Made by a program: the position numbers and the translations under genes. Shown here piece by piece: positions 33,817-42,249 of a DNA stretch of 64,000 bases. This DNA comes from UBA668 sp963720695 (lineage in GTDB: Bacteria > Actinomycetota > Acidimicrobiia > Acidimicrobiales > Ilumatobacteraceae). The stretch lies in the NCBI GenBank assembly GCA_963720695.1, contig CAVRGG010000007.1, positions 434,001 to 498,000 of the forward strand, read 5' to 3'. The notes beneath the pieces are model-generated. The model had not been told where the DNA came from. It saw nothing but the letters and a program-made list of their open reading frames with translations, and did not search any database. The stretch's first letter is position 1, and every line of letters begins with the position of its first letter.

Positions 33817-35826
33817 ATGGCTGCCACCGCCACTGACGTCGATTCGGTGCACACCCACCCGGTGATGCGCAACCAGATCAGTCGGGTCCCGTATCTTCCG
33901 GGACTCGACGGTTTGCGCGCCATCGCCGTGGTCGGGGTGATGGTGTACCACGCCAACCACGGGTGGCTGCCGGGTGGGTTCCTCGGTGTCGAGGTCTTCT
34001 TCGTCATCTCCGGCTACCTCATCACGTTGCTGCTCGTCGGCGAGCACGAGCGAACCGGCACCGTCAGCCTGCGCACGTTCTGGATGCGCCGCGCCCGGAG
34101 ATTGCTGCCGGCGCTCTACACGATGATGGGAGCGCTGGCGGTCTACATGGCGTTCTTCGAGCGCCGACCGATGGGTGAGACGCGCGGCGATTTCGTCGCC
34201 GGCCTGCTGTACGTGAGCAACTGGTTCCAGATCTGGGTCGGTCAGAGCTACACCGCCGCCGAGTCGTTCTCGCCGCTGCGCCACCTGTGGTCGCTGGCGG
34301 TGGAGGAGCAGTTCTACCTCATCTGGCCGCTGGTCATGACGCTCGTCCTGCGGCGCCATCGCGACCGCCTGCCGAGGGTGGCGCTGTGGCTGTTCGGGGT
34401 CAGCGTGTTCATCGCCGCGGTGACTGCCGCGATGTACGTCAGCGGCCCGGTGCTGGCCGCGGAGGGGTGCACCGGGCACGGCTACATCTCGTTGCGCGGC
34501 CAGTGCATCAACGTCAACGAGGCGCTCTATCTCAACACCTTCAGCAGGGCGGGCGGACTCATGCTGGGCGCCGCGTTCGCGCTGGTGTGGCGCCCGGTCG
34601 CGGTGATGCGCGGACCGATGCGTCGCCGCGGGCGCCGCGTCGACATCGCCGCGCTCGGTGGGCTCATCGGTCTCGCCCTGATGATGAATCGTCGCTACCT
34701 CTTCGACTCGGAGAGCGGCACCTACGACGAGTGGTTGTTCCGTGGGGGCTTCCTGCTCGCCGGGTTGTTCACGCTCGCCTGCATCGCTGCGGCCGCCCAC
34801 CGGCGGAGCTGGATCGGCCGACTGCTGGGCATTCGTCCACTGAACTGGGTGGGCACGCGCAGCTACGGGCTGTACCTGTTCCACTGGCCGATCTACCAGA
34901 TCATCCGCGACTCGGGCGAGCAGCTCGACCTCGGCCAGTTCATGATCGCGATGCTGATCACCGTGCCGGTCACCGAGCTCAGCTACCGCCTGATCGAGAT
35001 CCCGGTCCGCTCCGGTCGCCTCGGTGCGTTCCTGCGCGGCGAACGGCCGCCGCGTACCGCCGAGGCTCGCGACCGGCGTCGCCGGGCCGTGATCGTCGGC
35101 TGCACGGCCGCCGTGCTCACCGGGTTCGCCACGGTGAGCATCGCGACCGCCGACGTGCTCTGCGTCGGGCAGACCGCCTGCGACAGCGAAGCGGGTCGGG
35201 CTGCGATCGCCGCGGGCGTGAGCAGCACGGTGCCGGTTCCGACCACCACGCCGGTGATCACCGCACCTCCCTCCACACTCGAGGGCGCGACGATGCCGCC
35301 GACCACCGTGGCACCCACCACGGTCGCGCTCACCCCGGTGGATCTCCTCCCGGTGTACTCGGTGGGGGAGTCCGTGATGCTCGGAGCGGCACCTCAGCTG
35401 CAAGCCGGTGGCGTCATGGTGAACGCCGCCGTCAGTCGCCAGGGTGGCAACGTGGCCGACGTGATCGGACTGCTCCGCGCCGGGGGTCAGCTCGGTCGCA
35501 CCGTGGTCATCCAGACCGGCACCAACGGCAGTGTGAGTGACGACACGCTCGACCGGATCATGAGCTACCTGCCGCCCGACCAGACGCCGTTGGTGGTGTT
35601 CCTCACGGTGCGCGCCCCTCGAGGGTGGATCGCCGACAACAACATCCGGATCAAGCAGTTGCCGGAGCGATACCCGAACGTGAAGGTCCTCGACTGGGAG
35701 ACGGCATCGCAGGCGATCTCGGGCGAGCTCGCCAAGGACGGCTATCACCTGCGGACCGCCGTGGCGAAGCAGTTCTACGCGAACCTCATCTTCGAAGCGA
35801 TCGGGCGGCCAGATCTGGAGAAGTGA
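33817..35826 (+). CDS. Acyltransferase-3 / SGNH-like membrane protein (GES variant), first of tandem pair
   Basis: A 669-residue OafA-like envelope acyltransferase. The membrane domain runs from PGLDGLRAIAVVGVMVYHANH (residues about 30-50) to about 415, with RHLWSLAVEEQFYLIWPLV as family signature. After a Thr/Pro linker, the SGNH-like domain (about 505-669) begins YSVGESVMLGA: Gly517-Glu518-Ser519, so the usual Asp of GDS is Glu. The Asp-His pair D641/H644 (DGYH) remains. The next gene is a close paralogue. ATACTGG occurs shortly before both starts, suggesting similar promoters. Probably O-acylates a cell-surface sugar. Confidence 0.87.
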   Translation: MAATATDVDSVHTHPVMRNQISRVPYLPGLDGLRAIAVVGVMVYHANHGWLPGGFLGVEVFFVISGYLITLLLVGEHERTGTVSLRTFWMRRARRLLPALYTMMGALAVYMAFFERRPMGETRGDFVAGLLYVSNWFQIWVGQSYTAAESFSPLRHLWSLAVEEQFYLIWPLVMTLVLRRHRDRLPRVALWLFGVSVFIAAVTAAMYVSGPVLAAEGCTGHGYISLRGQCINVNEALYLNTFSRAGGLMLGAAFALVWRPVAVMRGPMRRRGRRVDIAALGGLIGLALMMNRRYLFDSESGTYDEWLFRGGFLLAGLFTLACIAAAAHRRSWIGRLLGIRPLNWVGTRSYGLYLFHWPIYQIIRDSGEQLDLGQFMIAMLITVPVTELSYRLIEIPVRSGRLGAFLRGERPPRTAEARDRRRRAVIVGCTAAVLTGFATVSIATADVLCVGQTACDSEAGRAAIAAGVSSTVPVPTTTPVITAPPSTLEGATMPPTTVAPTTVALTPVDLLPVYSVGESVMLGAAPQLQAGGVMVNAAVSRQGGNVADVIGLLRAGGQLGRTVVIQTGTNGSVSDDTLDRIMSYLPPDQTPLVVFLTVRAPRGWIADNNIRIKQLPERYPNVKVLDWETASQAISGELAKDGYHLRTAVAKQFYANLIFEAIGRPDLEK

Positions 35827-35872
35827 CCAGGGACGGTGGAGCCCGGTCCTGATCGTCCATACTGGTGAGCCG

Positions 35873-37783
35873 ATGCCGGCGCCACTCCCCACCACATCAT
35901 CTGACGGCGCCGGTCGCGTGCCATATCTCCCCGGCCTCGACGGCCTGCGGGCCGTCGCCGTGGTGGCCGTCATGATCTACCACGCCAACCACACGTGGCT
36001 GCGCGGTGGGTACCTCGGCGTCGAGGTCTTCTTCGTCATCTCCGGGTACCTCATCACCCTGTTGCTCATCGGTGAGCGCGAGCGCACGGGTGGGGTCGAC
36101 CTGCGCCAGTTCTGGTTGCGCAGGGCGCGGCGACTGCTGCCGGCCCTCTACGTGATGATGGCGGCGCTGGTCGTCTACATCACCGCGTTCTACCCCGAGG
36201 TGCGCGAGCAGAGCCGCGGCGACTTCGTGGCCGGGCTCCTCTACGTGAGCAACTGGTACCAGATCATCGTCGGCCAGGGCTACGCGTCGTCGGAGGCGTT
36301 CGTACCCCTGCGGCACCTCTGGTCGCTCGCGGTCGAGGAGCAGTTCTACCTCCTGTGGCCGCTGGTGATGGTCCTCATCCTCCGCAGGTCACGGCGCAAC
36401 CTGCCCTCGGTCGGTGTGAAGCTCATCGGCGTCAGCTTCGCCATCACCGTGGTGATGGGATTCCTGTTCGCCGACGGATTCGTGCCACTCGCGTGCAGCA
36501 CGGAGAACAGCAACGGCTACTGGCACATCTTCGGGCGCTGCATCAGTGTCAACGACACGCTGTACCTCAGCTCGGTCACCCGTGCCGGGGGCCTGTTGCT
36601 CGGAGCCGGCTTCGCGATGCTGTGGCGACCCGCCGCCATCCTGCGCGGTCCACTGCTCCACAAGCACCGGCAACTCGACGCACTCGCCGCGGTGGGCCTG
36701 CTGATCCTGGCGTACATGGTCTGGGCGGTCTTCCTGTTCGAGAAGGGTCGCTACAACCCGTGGTTGTTCCGCGGTGGGTTCTTCGTCGCCGGCATCGCGA
36801 CGCTGATGTGCATCGCCGCCGTCACGCATCAGTACGCGTCGGCCGGTGGCCTGCTCGGCAATCCGCTGTTCAAGTGGATCGGTACACGCAGCTACGGCCT
36901 GTACCTCTACCACTGGCCGGTGTACCAGATCATCCGCAAGCAGGCGCAGATCAAGCTGAGCCTCGCCGAGTTCGTGCTGGCGATGCTGATCACCGTCCCG
37001 ATCACCGAGCTCAGCTACCGCTTCGTCGAGACCCCGATCCGCAAGGGCCGGCTGCGACCCATGCTGCGCTCGTTGCGGCGCACGCCGGCGACGATGGTGG
37101 CGGCGCTGTCGGTGACGGCTGTCGTGGCCCTCGCCGCGTGCAGCATGTTCGTCGCCGAGCCCCAGTGTGTCGGCGCCGTCCAGTGCTCGCTGGAGCAGAA
37201 CAACAACCCCGACGAGACGGTGCCGCCGGTGACCGATCCTGTGGTCGTGCCCGGCGACACCACAGGCACGACGGCGACCACCTCCACCACGATCCCCAAG
37301 GTGCCGGAGGCGAACGTCGCCATCGGCGAGTCGGTGATGGTCGGCGCCAAGCCCCAGCTGGAGGCCGCGGGCGTCGTGGTCAACGCGAAGGAGAACCGCG
37401 GGCCCGAAGGCGTCAAGAACGCCCTCATCCAGATGCGCGACGAGGGCACCATCGGCGCCGGCACGACGATCGTCATCCAGGTGGGAACGAACGCCCCGAC
37501 GAGCGATGCCGAGCTCGACGCGATCATGGCCGAGGTGCCGATCGACGCGGCCGGCGTCGTGTTCATGACGCTGCGGGCCGACGTGGAGTGGGTGCCGGGG
37601 AACAACGAACGCATCAACGACCTGCCCAACCGTTACGGGAACGTCCGCATCCTCGACTGGGCGACCGAGTCCCAGCAGACCGAGCTGTGTCCCGACGGCA
37701 TCCACATCACCTGCAGCACGGCGATGATCAATTTCTACGCCAACCTGATCCTCGCCGAACTCGGGCTGCCCACCATCACGTGA
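35873..37783 (+). CDS. Acyltransferase-3 / SGNH-like membrane protein (GES variant), second of tandem pair
   Basis: A 636-residue paralogue of the preceding gene, alike in nearly every block (PGLDGLRAVAVVAVMIYHANHTW, RHLWSLAVEEQFYLLWPLV, TRSYGLYLYHWPVYQIIRK). The SGNH-like domain again has a Glu in the nucleophile motif, Gly485-Glu486-Ser487 in AIGESVMVGA, with D608/H611 (DGIH) kept. The linker differs in sequence, so the copies have diverged. It sits 46 bases after the first copy. A gene duplication is the simplest reading. Confidence 0.87.
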   Translation: MPAPLPTTSSDGAGRVPYLPGLDGLRAVAVVAVMIYHANHTWLRGGYLGVEVFFVISGYLITLLLIGERERTGGVDLRQFWLRRARRLLPALYVMMAALVVYITAFYPEVREQSRGDFVAGLLYVSNWYQIIVGQGYASSEAFVPLRHLWSLAVEEQFYLLWPLVMVLILRRSRRNLPSVGVKLIGVSFAITVVMGFLFADGFVPLACSTENSNGYWHIFGRCISVNDTLYLSSVTRAGGLLLGAGFAMLWRPAAILRGPLLHKHRQLDALAAVGLLILAYMVWAVFLFEKGRYNPWLFRGGFFVAGIATLMCIAAVTHQYASAGGLLGNPLFKWIGTRSYGLYLYHWPVYQIIRKQAQIKLSLAEFVLAMLITVPITELSYRFVETPIRKGRLRPMLRSLRRTPATMVAALSVTAVVALAACSMFVAEPQCVGAVQCSLEQNNNPDETVPPVTDPVVVPGDTTGTTATTSTTIPKVPEANVAIGESVMVGAKPQLEAAGVVVNAKENRGPEGVKNALIQMRDEGTIGAGTTIVIQVGTNAPTSDAELDAIMAEVPIDAAGVVFMTLRADVEWVPGNNERINDLPNRYGNVRILDWATESQQTELCPDGIHITCSTAMINFYANLILAELGLPTIT

Positions 37784-37809
37784 CTTTCGCTCGTGTCCAC
37801 CGATGCGCG

Positions 37810-37815
37810 TACGCT
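37810..37815 (+). promoter_or_regulatory. -10 box of mdh
   Basis: TACGCT, 6 bases before the mdh ATG. Confidence 0.52.
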
Positions 37816-37821
37816 CGGGGC

Positions 37822-38809
37822 ATGACCACTCCCGTTCGTGTCGCCGTCACCGGTGCAGCCGGCCAGATCGGCTACAGCCTCCTCTTCCGTATCGCCTCGG
37901 GCTCCATGTTGGGTCCCGACACCCCTGTCATCCTCCAGCTGCTCGAGATCACGCCGGCGCTCGGCGCGCTCAACGGCGTCAAGATGGAGCTCGACGACTG
38001 CGCGTTCCCGCTGCTCGCCGACGTGGTGTGCACCGACGACGCCAATGTCGCGTTCGGTGACGCCGACGTCGCGCTGCTCGTCGGCGCGATGCCGCGCAAG
38101 GCGGGCATGGAACGCGCCGACCTCCTCAGCGCCAACGGTGGCATCTTCAAGCCACAGGGCAAGGCGCTCAGCGACAGCGCGAAGAAGGACGTGAAGATCC
38201 TCGTGGTCGGCAACCCCGCCAACACCAACGCGCTCATCGCGATGAACAACGCCCCGGACCTCGACCCCGGCCGCTTCACCGCCATGACCCGGCTCGACCA
38301 CAACCGCGCGGTCTCGCCAGCTGGCGGCACGCACCGGCACCACGGTCAACGACGTCACCAACATGACGATCTGGGGCAACCACTCCGTCACCCAGTTCGC
38401 CGACCTCTACCACGCGAAGGTCAAGGGCCAGAACGCCTACGACCTCGTCAACGATCACGCGTGGTACGCCGACACCTACCTGCCCACCGTCGCCAAGCGC
38501 GGTGCGGCGATCATCGAGGCCCGCGGCGCCTCGTCGGCTGCATCCGCCGCCAACGCCGCGGTCGACCACGTCCGTACGTGGACGATGGGCACCGCACCGG
38601 GCGACTGGGTCAGCATGGCGATCCCCAGCGACGGTTCGTACGGTGTGCCGGAGGGACTCATCAGCAGCTTCCCGTGCACCTGCGCCGACGGTGTCTACTC
38701 GATCGTGCAGGGTCTCGACATCAACGAGTTCAGCCGCGGCAAGATCGATGCGAGCGCCGCCGAGCTCGCCGAGGAGCGCGACGCCGTCAAGGAGCTCGGT
38801 CTCATCTGA
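37822..38809 (+). pseudogene. mdh: Malate dehydrogenase, broken by a 1-base frameshift
   Basis: Interconverts malate and oxaloacetate in the TCA cycle. Both halves are highly conserved: VAVTGAAGQIGYSLLFRIASG (NAD site) through ILVVGNPANTNALI and MTRLDHNRAVS in the first frame, then MTIWGNHSVTQFADLYHAKVKG (catalytic His) to FSRGKIDASAAEL in another. The break is in TCGCCAGCTG around 38317-38318; removing one C gives the expected RAVSQLAARTGT and a normal 328-residue enzyme. With this central gene otherwise intact, an insertion error in the sequence is likely. It overlaps the convergent phosphorylase gene by 8 bases. Confidence 0.88.
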
Positions 38810-39516
38810 CGGCGACGTCGCACGCGACGCGCATCATGCGGTCGACGCCGATCTGCAACTCCTCGTCGCTGATCCGCTCTGCGTTCTGCTCGTCGGCGAT
38901 CAGGTCGCTGATCGTCGCGAGGGTGAGCGTCTCGATGCCGTGCAGCGCGCCCAGCGTGTAGAGCATCGCCGCTTCCATCTCGACCGCGAGGTGGCCGCGC
39001 TCCTTCCAGCGTTGCATCATCCCCGGGCGTGGGTCGTAGAACAGCCCGCTGCTCACGATTGGACCGACGTGGACGCGCGCGCCCAGCTCGCGGGCTCGGA
39101 GGACGGCGTGCTCGACCAGGTTCCACGACGCCGTGGGGGAGTGCGCCTCGCCATCGGTGAGCTGCAGGACCACCGGGTCGTCGGCGGTGGCGCTGATCGC
39201 GACGACGGTGTCGGCCATGCGCAGGCCATCGGCGAGACCCCCGGCGGTACCGACGCGGATGATCCTCGTCGCACCGAGTTGGATGAGCTCGTTGTAGTAG
39301 ATGCCCGCGCTCGCGCAGCCCATCCCGACCGACTGCACGCTGATCGGCTTGCCCTCGAACGTCCCGGTGAACCCGAGGGCTCCGCGCTCTTCGTTGACGA
39401 GCCGGAAGCCGGGGTCGAAGAAGGTCTCCGCGATGTAGCGCGCCCTGCCGCGGATCGCCGGGTACCAGTACGGCAGGGGCGTAATCGGAGGCTTCGGCGC
39501 GGATGTGGATCGGCAT
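38802..39516 (-). pseudogene. deoD: Purine nucleoside phosphorylase (DeoD type), broken by a 1-base frameshift
   Basis: Cleaves purine (deoxy)ribonucleosides with phosphate for purine salvage. The two frames join as MPIHIRAEASDYAPAVLVPG, then ARYIAETFF, GFTGTFEGKPISVQSVGMG, IRVGTAGGLADGL, ERGHLAVEMEAAMLY and TLATISDLI. These are hexameric PNP/DeoD signatures, and the repaired protein is 237 residues, the expected length. One extra base near 39447 (CGGCAGG instead of CGGAGG on the coding strand) causes the break. TACGCT lies 7 bases before the ATG. Probably an intact gene in the cell. Confidence 0.87.
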
Positions 39517-39523
39517 GCGCGCG

Positions 39524-39529
39524 AGCGTA
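39524..39529 (-). promoter_or_regulatory. -10 box of the nucleoside phosphorylase gene
   Basis: TACGCT on the minus strand, 7 bases before the ATG. Confidence 0.5.
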
Positions 39530-39541
39530 CGCCCGGCCGCG

Positions 39542-40378
39542 TTACTTGAGGAATTTGCTGGTCGTGTTGTCGGCGAGGACCTTGCCGCCGGTCTGGCACG
39601 TGGGGCAGTAGGCGACCGTGTACCCGCTGTAGCTCACCGATCGGATCGTGTCGTCGCAGATCGGACACGCCTGACCGACACGGTTGTGGACGCGACCGGG
39701 CCGATCGGCCGAGGAGCTCATGTCGGTACGCGTGCGTTCGTACGTCAGCCCGTCGTCGATGGCGTCCTGGATCGCCTGCCACACCGCTGCGGCACCATCG
39801 GCACCGAGCTTGCCGGTCATCGCGAAGGGTGACACCTTCGCCCGGTGGCACACCTCGTTGGCGAGCATGCGGCCCAGCCCGGCGATCTGATGCTGGTCGC
39901 GCAGGAACCCGTGCACACGCATGTTGGTGGTGGCGAAGGCCGCGGCCAGCGACGCCGCCGTGAAGGTCAGCGCGTCGGGGCCGAGGCGGTTGAGCGGAGG
40001 CCCGTCGAGCTGGTCCGTGGCGACGCACCACACACCGGCGCGACGCTCCTTGCCGGCCTCGGTGAGCAACAGCGCCGGACCCTGTTCGAACACGAGGCGC
40101 GCCTGACCGTTGCGCGGCTTGAGCGACTGCTTGTCGTCGACGAGCAGACGTCCTCCCTGCATGAGATGGATGACGAAGTGGACCGCTCCGAAGTCGAGCA
40201 GGAGGTACTTGCCCCGCCGCCCGACCCCTCGCAGCGGGCTGCCGTACGCGTCCTCGGGTCGCGGGACGGCGGTCTTCAACGCGGTGAAGTTGAACGGGAC
40301 GAACCGTTGCAGCACGGCGCCGCTGAACTGCGCGGTGAGCCGCTCGGCGTGGGCCTGGACCTCGGGCAGCTCGGGCAT
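39542..40378 (-). CDS. Fpg/Nei-family DNA glycosylase
   Basis: Base-excision repair enzyme that removes oxidised bases and nicks the strand. The 278-residue chain has the catalytic N-terminus MPELPEV (Pro2 nucleophile, Glu3), the conserved Lys57 in RRGKYLLLDF, a helix-two-turns-helix region (IAGLGRMLANEVCHRAKVSP) and a C-terminal zinc finger with Cys238, Cys241, Cys258 and Cys261 (CPIC ... CPTC). GAGGAG precedes the ATG. Whether it prefers 8-oxoguanine or oxidised pyrimidines is not clear from sequence. An SCP2-like gene lies 9 bases upstream. Confidence 0.92.
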   Translation of the reverse strand: MPELPEVQAHAERLTAQFSGAVLQRFVPFNFTALKTAVPRPEDAYGSPLRGVGRRGKYLLLDFGAVHFVIHLMQGGRLLVDDKQSLKPRNGQARLVFEQGPALLLTEAGKERRAGVWCVATDQLDGPPLNRLGPDALTFTAASLAAAFATTNMRVHGFLRDQHQIAGLGRMLANEVCHRAKVSPFAMTGKLGADGAAAVWQAIQDAIDDGLTYERTRTDMSSSADRPGRVHNRVGQACPICDDTIRSVSYSGYTVAYCPTCQTGGKVLADNTTSKFLK

Positions 40379-40387
40379 CCCTGCTCC

Positions 40388-40786
40388 TCAGCGGTAGTCG
40401 GTGCGATCGCGCACGGTGCGGAACACCGTGTCGAGCGCGGCGAAGACGGGTCCGGCGTCGACGAGCTTCTGCTGGCTGCCGGTGAGCAGGATGCGTCCCT
40501 TGATGAACGCCTCCTGGGCGTTGAGGTCGCCGGTGGCCACGCCGGTGGCGGTGGCCCACGTCTGCTCCATCCGGACGTCCTCGGGAACCGCTGCGCCTGC
40601 CCCGAACGTGGCCGACCCGTCGCCCACCTGGAGGTGGTAGATGACCGTCCCCTCGGGGCCGTCGGTGACCACCTGGGTCACGCCGATCGTGTGGTCGTCG
40701 GCCAGTCGCTGCAGATCGGCGCTCGCGGCGACTTCGGCGGTGAGCGCGTCGAGCCACTCCAAACTGAGATATCGGATCACCCGCAT
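40388..40786 (-). CDS. SCP2-like sterol/lipid-binding protein
   Basis: A 132-residue single-domain protein of the SCP2 type: MRVIRYLSLEWLDALTAEVA, VTQVVTDGPEGTVIYHLQVGDG, EQTWATATGVATGDLNAQEAFIKGRILLTGSQQKLV, where GDLNAQEAFIKGRI is the typical SCP2 helix-strand segment that lines the lipid cavity. It may carry fatty acyl or similar groups. It is probably translated with the downstream glycosylase. Its ATG is only 12 bases from the GTG of the divergent gene, whose promoter box touches it. Confidence 0.8.
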   Translation of the reverse strand: MRVIRYLSLEWLDALTAEVAASADLQRLADDHTIGVTQVVTDGPEGTVIYHLQVGDGSATFGAGAAVPEDVRMEQTWATATGVATGDLNAQEAFIKGRILLTGSQQKLVDAGPVFAALDTVFRTVRDRTDYR

Positions 40787-40791
40787 AGTCT
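40786..40791 (+). promoter_or_regulatory. -10 box of the divergent 213-residue gene
   Basis: TAGTCT, 7 bases before the GTG. Its first base is also the first base of the SCP2 start codon on the other strand. Confidence 0.5.
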
Positions 40792-40798
40792 GGCCCAC

Positions 40799-41440
40799 GT
40801 GTTCACGAATGCCGACGAACTTCGCCACGACGATGTCGCGGTCGAAGCGTGGTGGTGGTGGGGTTGGACACCGGATCTCGAGGTCGGCCTCTTCGTCGGG
40901 CTCGAGCTCCGCGGGCGAAGGTTCGACTACTGGGCCGGCCTGGTGCGGGCCGCGCAGCCGTATCTGTACGTCGAGGAGCTCGATGGCACGGGGTTGCGCA
41001 ACGACCTCGAGATCAAGCCGCCCGAGATGTGGGCGGGCCACACGTGCGACGAACCGTTCCAGCAGTGGAGCCTCGGCAACGAGGCGCACGGGGTCCTGCT
41101 CGACGACCCGATGGACGCAGCCCGACGGCCGTACGGCACTCCTGCGCCGGTGACCTTCGACGTCGAGTGGTACGCAGCAGGCGACGCGACCCCGATCGCC
41201 CACGGCTACGAGCAGGCGGGGGAGATCGACGCGGAGATCGAGCTCTCCGACGGGGTGCTCGCGCTCGAGGGGCTCGGGCACCGAGTGCACGTGTGGGGCG
41301 CTCCGTATCGTCCCGTGGCGCTGGCGATGCCGTCCGGGGAGCACCTGCCGTGGGCGCCGTACCGCCGCGGCGACGGCAGCCATGTGCTCCAGGTGCTCAC
41401 CCGTGACGGGTGGCTGGCGCGTACCGTGGACGAACCATGA
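40799..41440 (+). CDS. Hypothetical protein with Trp-rich N-terminus
   Basis: A 213-residue soluble protein that I do not recognise. It begins VFTNADELRHDDVAVEAWWWWG and is rich in Trp, Tyr and acidic residues (PDLEVGLFVGLELRGRRFDYWAGLVR, FQQWSLGNEAHGVLLDDPMDA). Repeated beta-type segments and a pattern of paired strands suggest a lipocalin- or diterpene-cyclase-like all-beta fold, but this is a guess. The GTG start follows a leaderless-type promoter. Its stop overlaps the ATG of the DUF3097 gene (ATGA), so the two are linked. Confidence 0.6.
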   Translation: MFTNADELRHDDVAVEAWWWWGWTPDLEVGLFVGLELRGRRFDYWAGLVRAAQPYLYVEELDGTGLRNDLEIKPPEMWAGHTCDEPFQQWSLGNEAHGVLLDDPMDAARRPYGTPAPVTFDVEWYAAGDATPIAHGYEQAGEIDAEIELSDGVLALEGLGHRVHVWGAPYRPVALAMPSGEHLPWAPYRRGDGSHVLQVLTRDGWLARTVDEP

Positions 41441-42249
41441 GCCGCGACATCCTCGACGAGTTCGACCGGCAGCGAAGAGGTCCGGCGTACCCGGTGGTCC
41501 CGGCCACGACGGGGCTGGTGGTGGAGGACCGTGCCAGTGGCTTCTGCGGCGATGTCGTGAAGGTCGATGCCCGGGCGGTCACCCTTCGCGACCGGCGTGG
41601 CCTGACCCGCGAGTTCGTCTTCAAGCCGGGCGGCTTCCTCATCGACGGCAGGCCGATCACGCTGTCGAGACCGGCGGCCCCGTCGTCGACGGCACCTCGT
41701 GTCACCAACAGCGGATCGGTTGCTGCGGCTTCGCCCACTCGTGCTCGCCGCGCCGTCGCCAGTCGAATCTGGGTCGAAGGCCGACACGACGCCGAGCTCG
41801 TCGAGCACGTCTGGGGTGACGACCTCCGCGAGCTCGGCATCGTCGTCGAGCCGATGCACGGTCTCGACGACGTCGTGGCCATGGTCGCCGAGTTCGGCCC
41901 CGGCCGCGGTCGCACCTTGGGCATCCTCGTCGACCACCTCGTCACCGGGTCCAAGGAGGATCGGCTCGCCCGCCAGGTGGCCGGCGACCACGTGCTGGTC
42001 ACCGGCCACCCGTTCGTCGACGTGTGGGCGGGGGTCTGGCCCCGGGTGATGGGTCTCACCGAATGGCCCGACGTCCCGCGCGGCGTCCCGTGGAAGGAAG
42101 GAATGTGCGCGGCGCTGGGCACCGATGTCAGGGGGTTCTGGCCGCAGCTCCGGAATCGGGTGCAGTCGTTCGCGGATCTCCGTCCGGAGCTGGTGGGGGC
42201 GGTGGAACGGTTGATCGACTTCGTTGCACCCGCGCCCGGCGACGGTTGA
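41437..42249 (+). CDS. DUF3097 family protein
   Basis: A 270-residue protein of the actinobacterial DUF3097 family, recognised by ASGFCGDVVKVDARAVTLRDRRG, IWVEGRHDAELVEHVWGDDLR, GILVDHLVTGSKEDR and GHPFVDVWAGVWPRVMG. The middle WVEGRHDAELVE ... LGILVDHLVTGSKE pattern is like a Toprim fold (Glu, then an acidic D-x-L-x-x-G-S), so a nucleotidyl or nuclease role is possible; this is an inference. The ATG was chosen as it overlaps the previous stop. The 3' end overlaps the convergent DUF4349 lipoprotein by 122 bases. Confidence 0.8.
   Translation: MSRDILDEFDRQRRGPAYPVVPATTGLVVEDRASGFCGDVVKVDARAVTLRDRRGLTREFVFKPGGFLIDGRPITLSRPAAPSSTAPRVTNSGSVAAASPTRARRAVASRIWVEGRHDAELVEHVWGDDLRELGIVVEPMHGLDDVVAMVAEFGPGRGRTLGILVDHLVTGSKEDRLARQVAGDHVLVTGHPFVDVWAGVWPRVMGLTEWPDVPRGVPWKEGMCAALGTDVRGFWPQLRNRVQSFADLRPELVGAVERLIDFVAPAPGDG

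Noticed and set aside
40801..40860. Possible frameshift in the 213-residue gene because no family is recognised
   Set aside because: The frame is open from the promoter box to the ATGA overlap with DUF3097, with no sign of conserved motifs in another frame.
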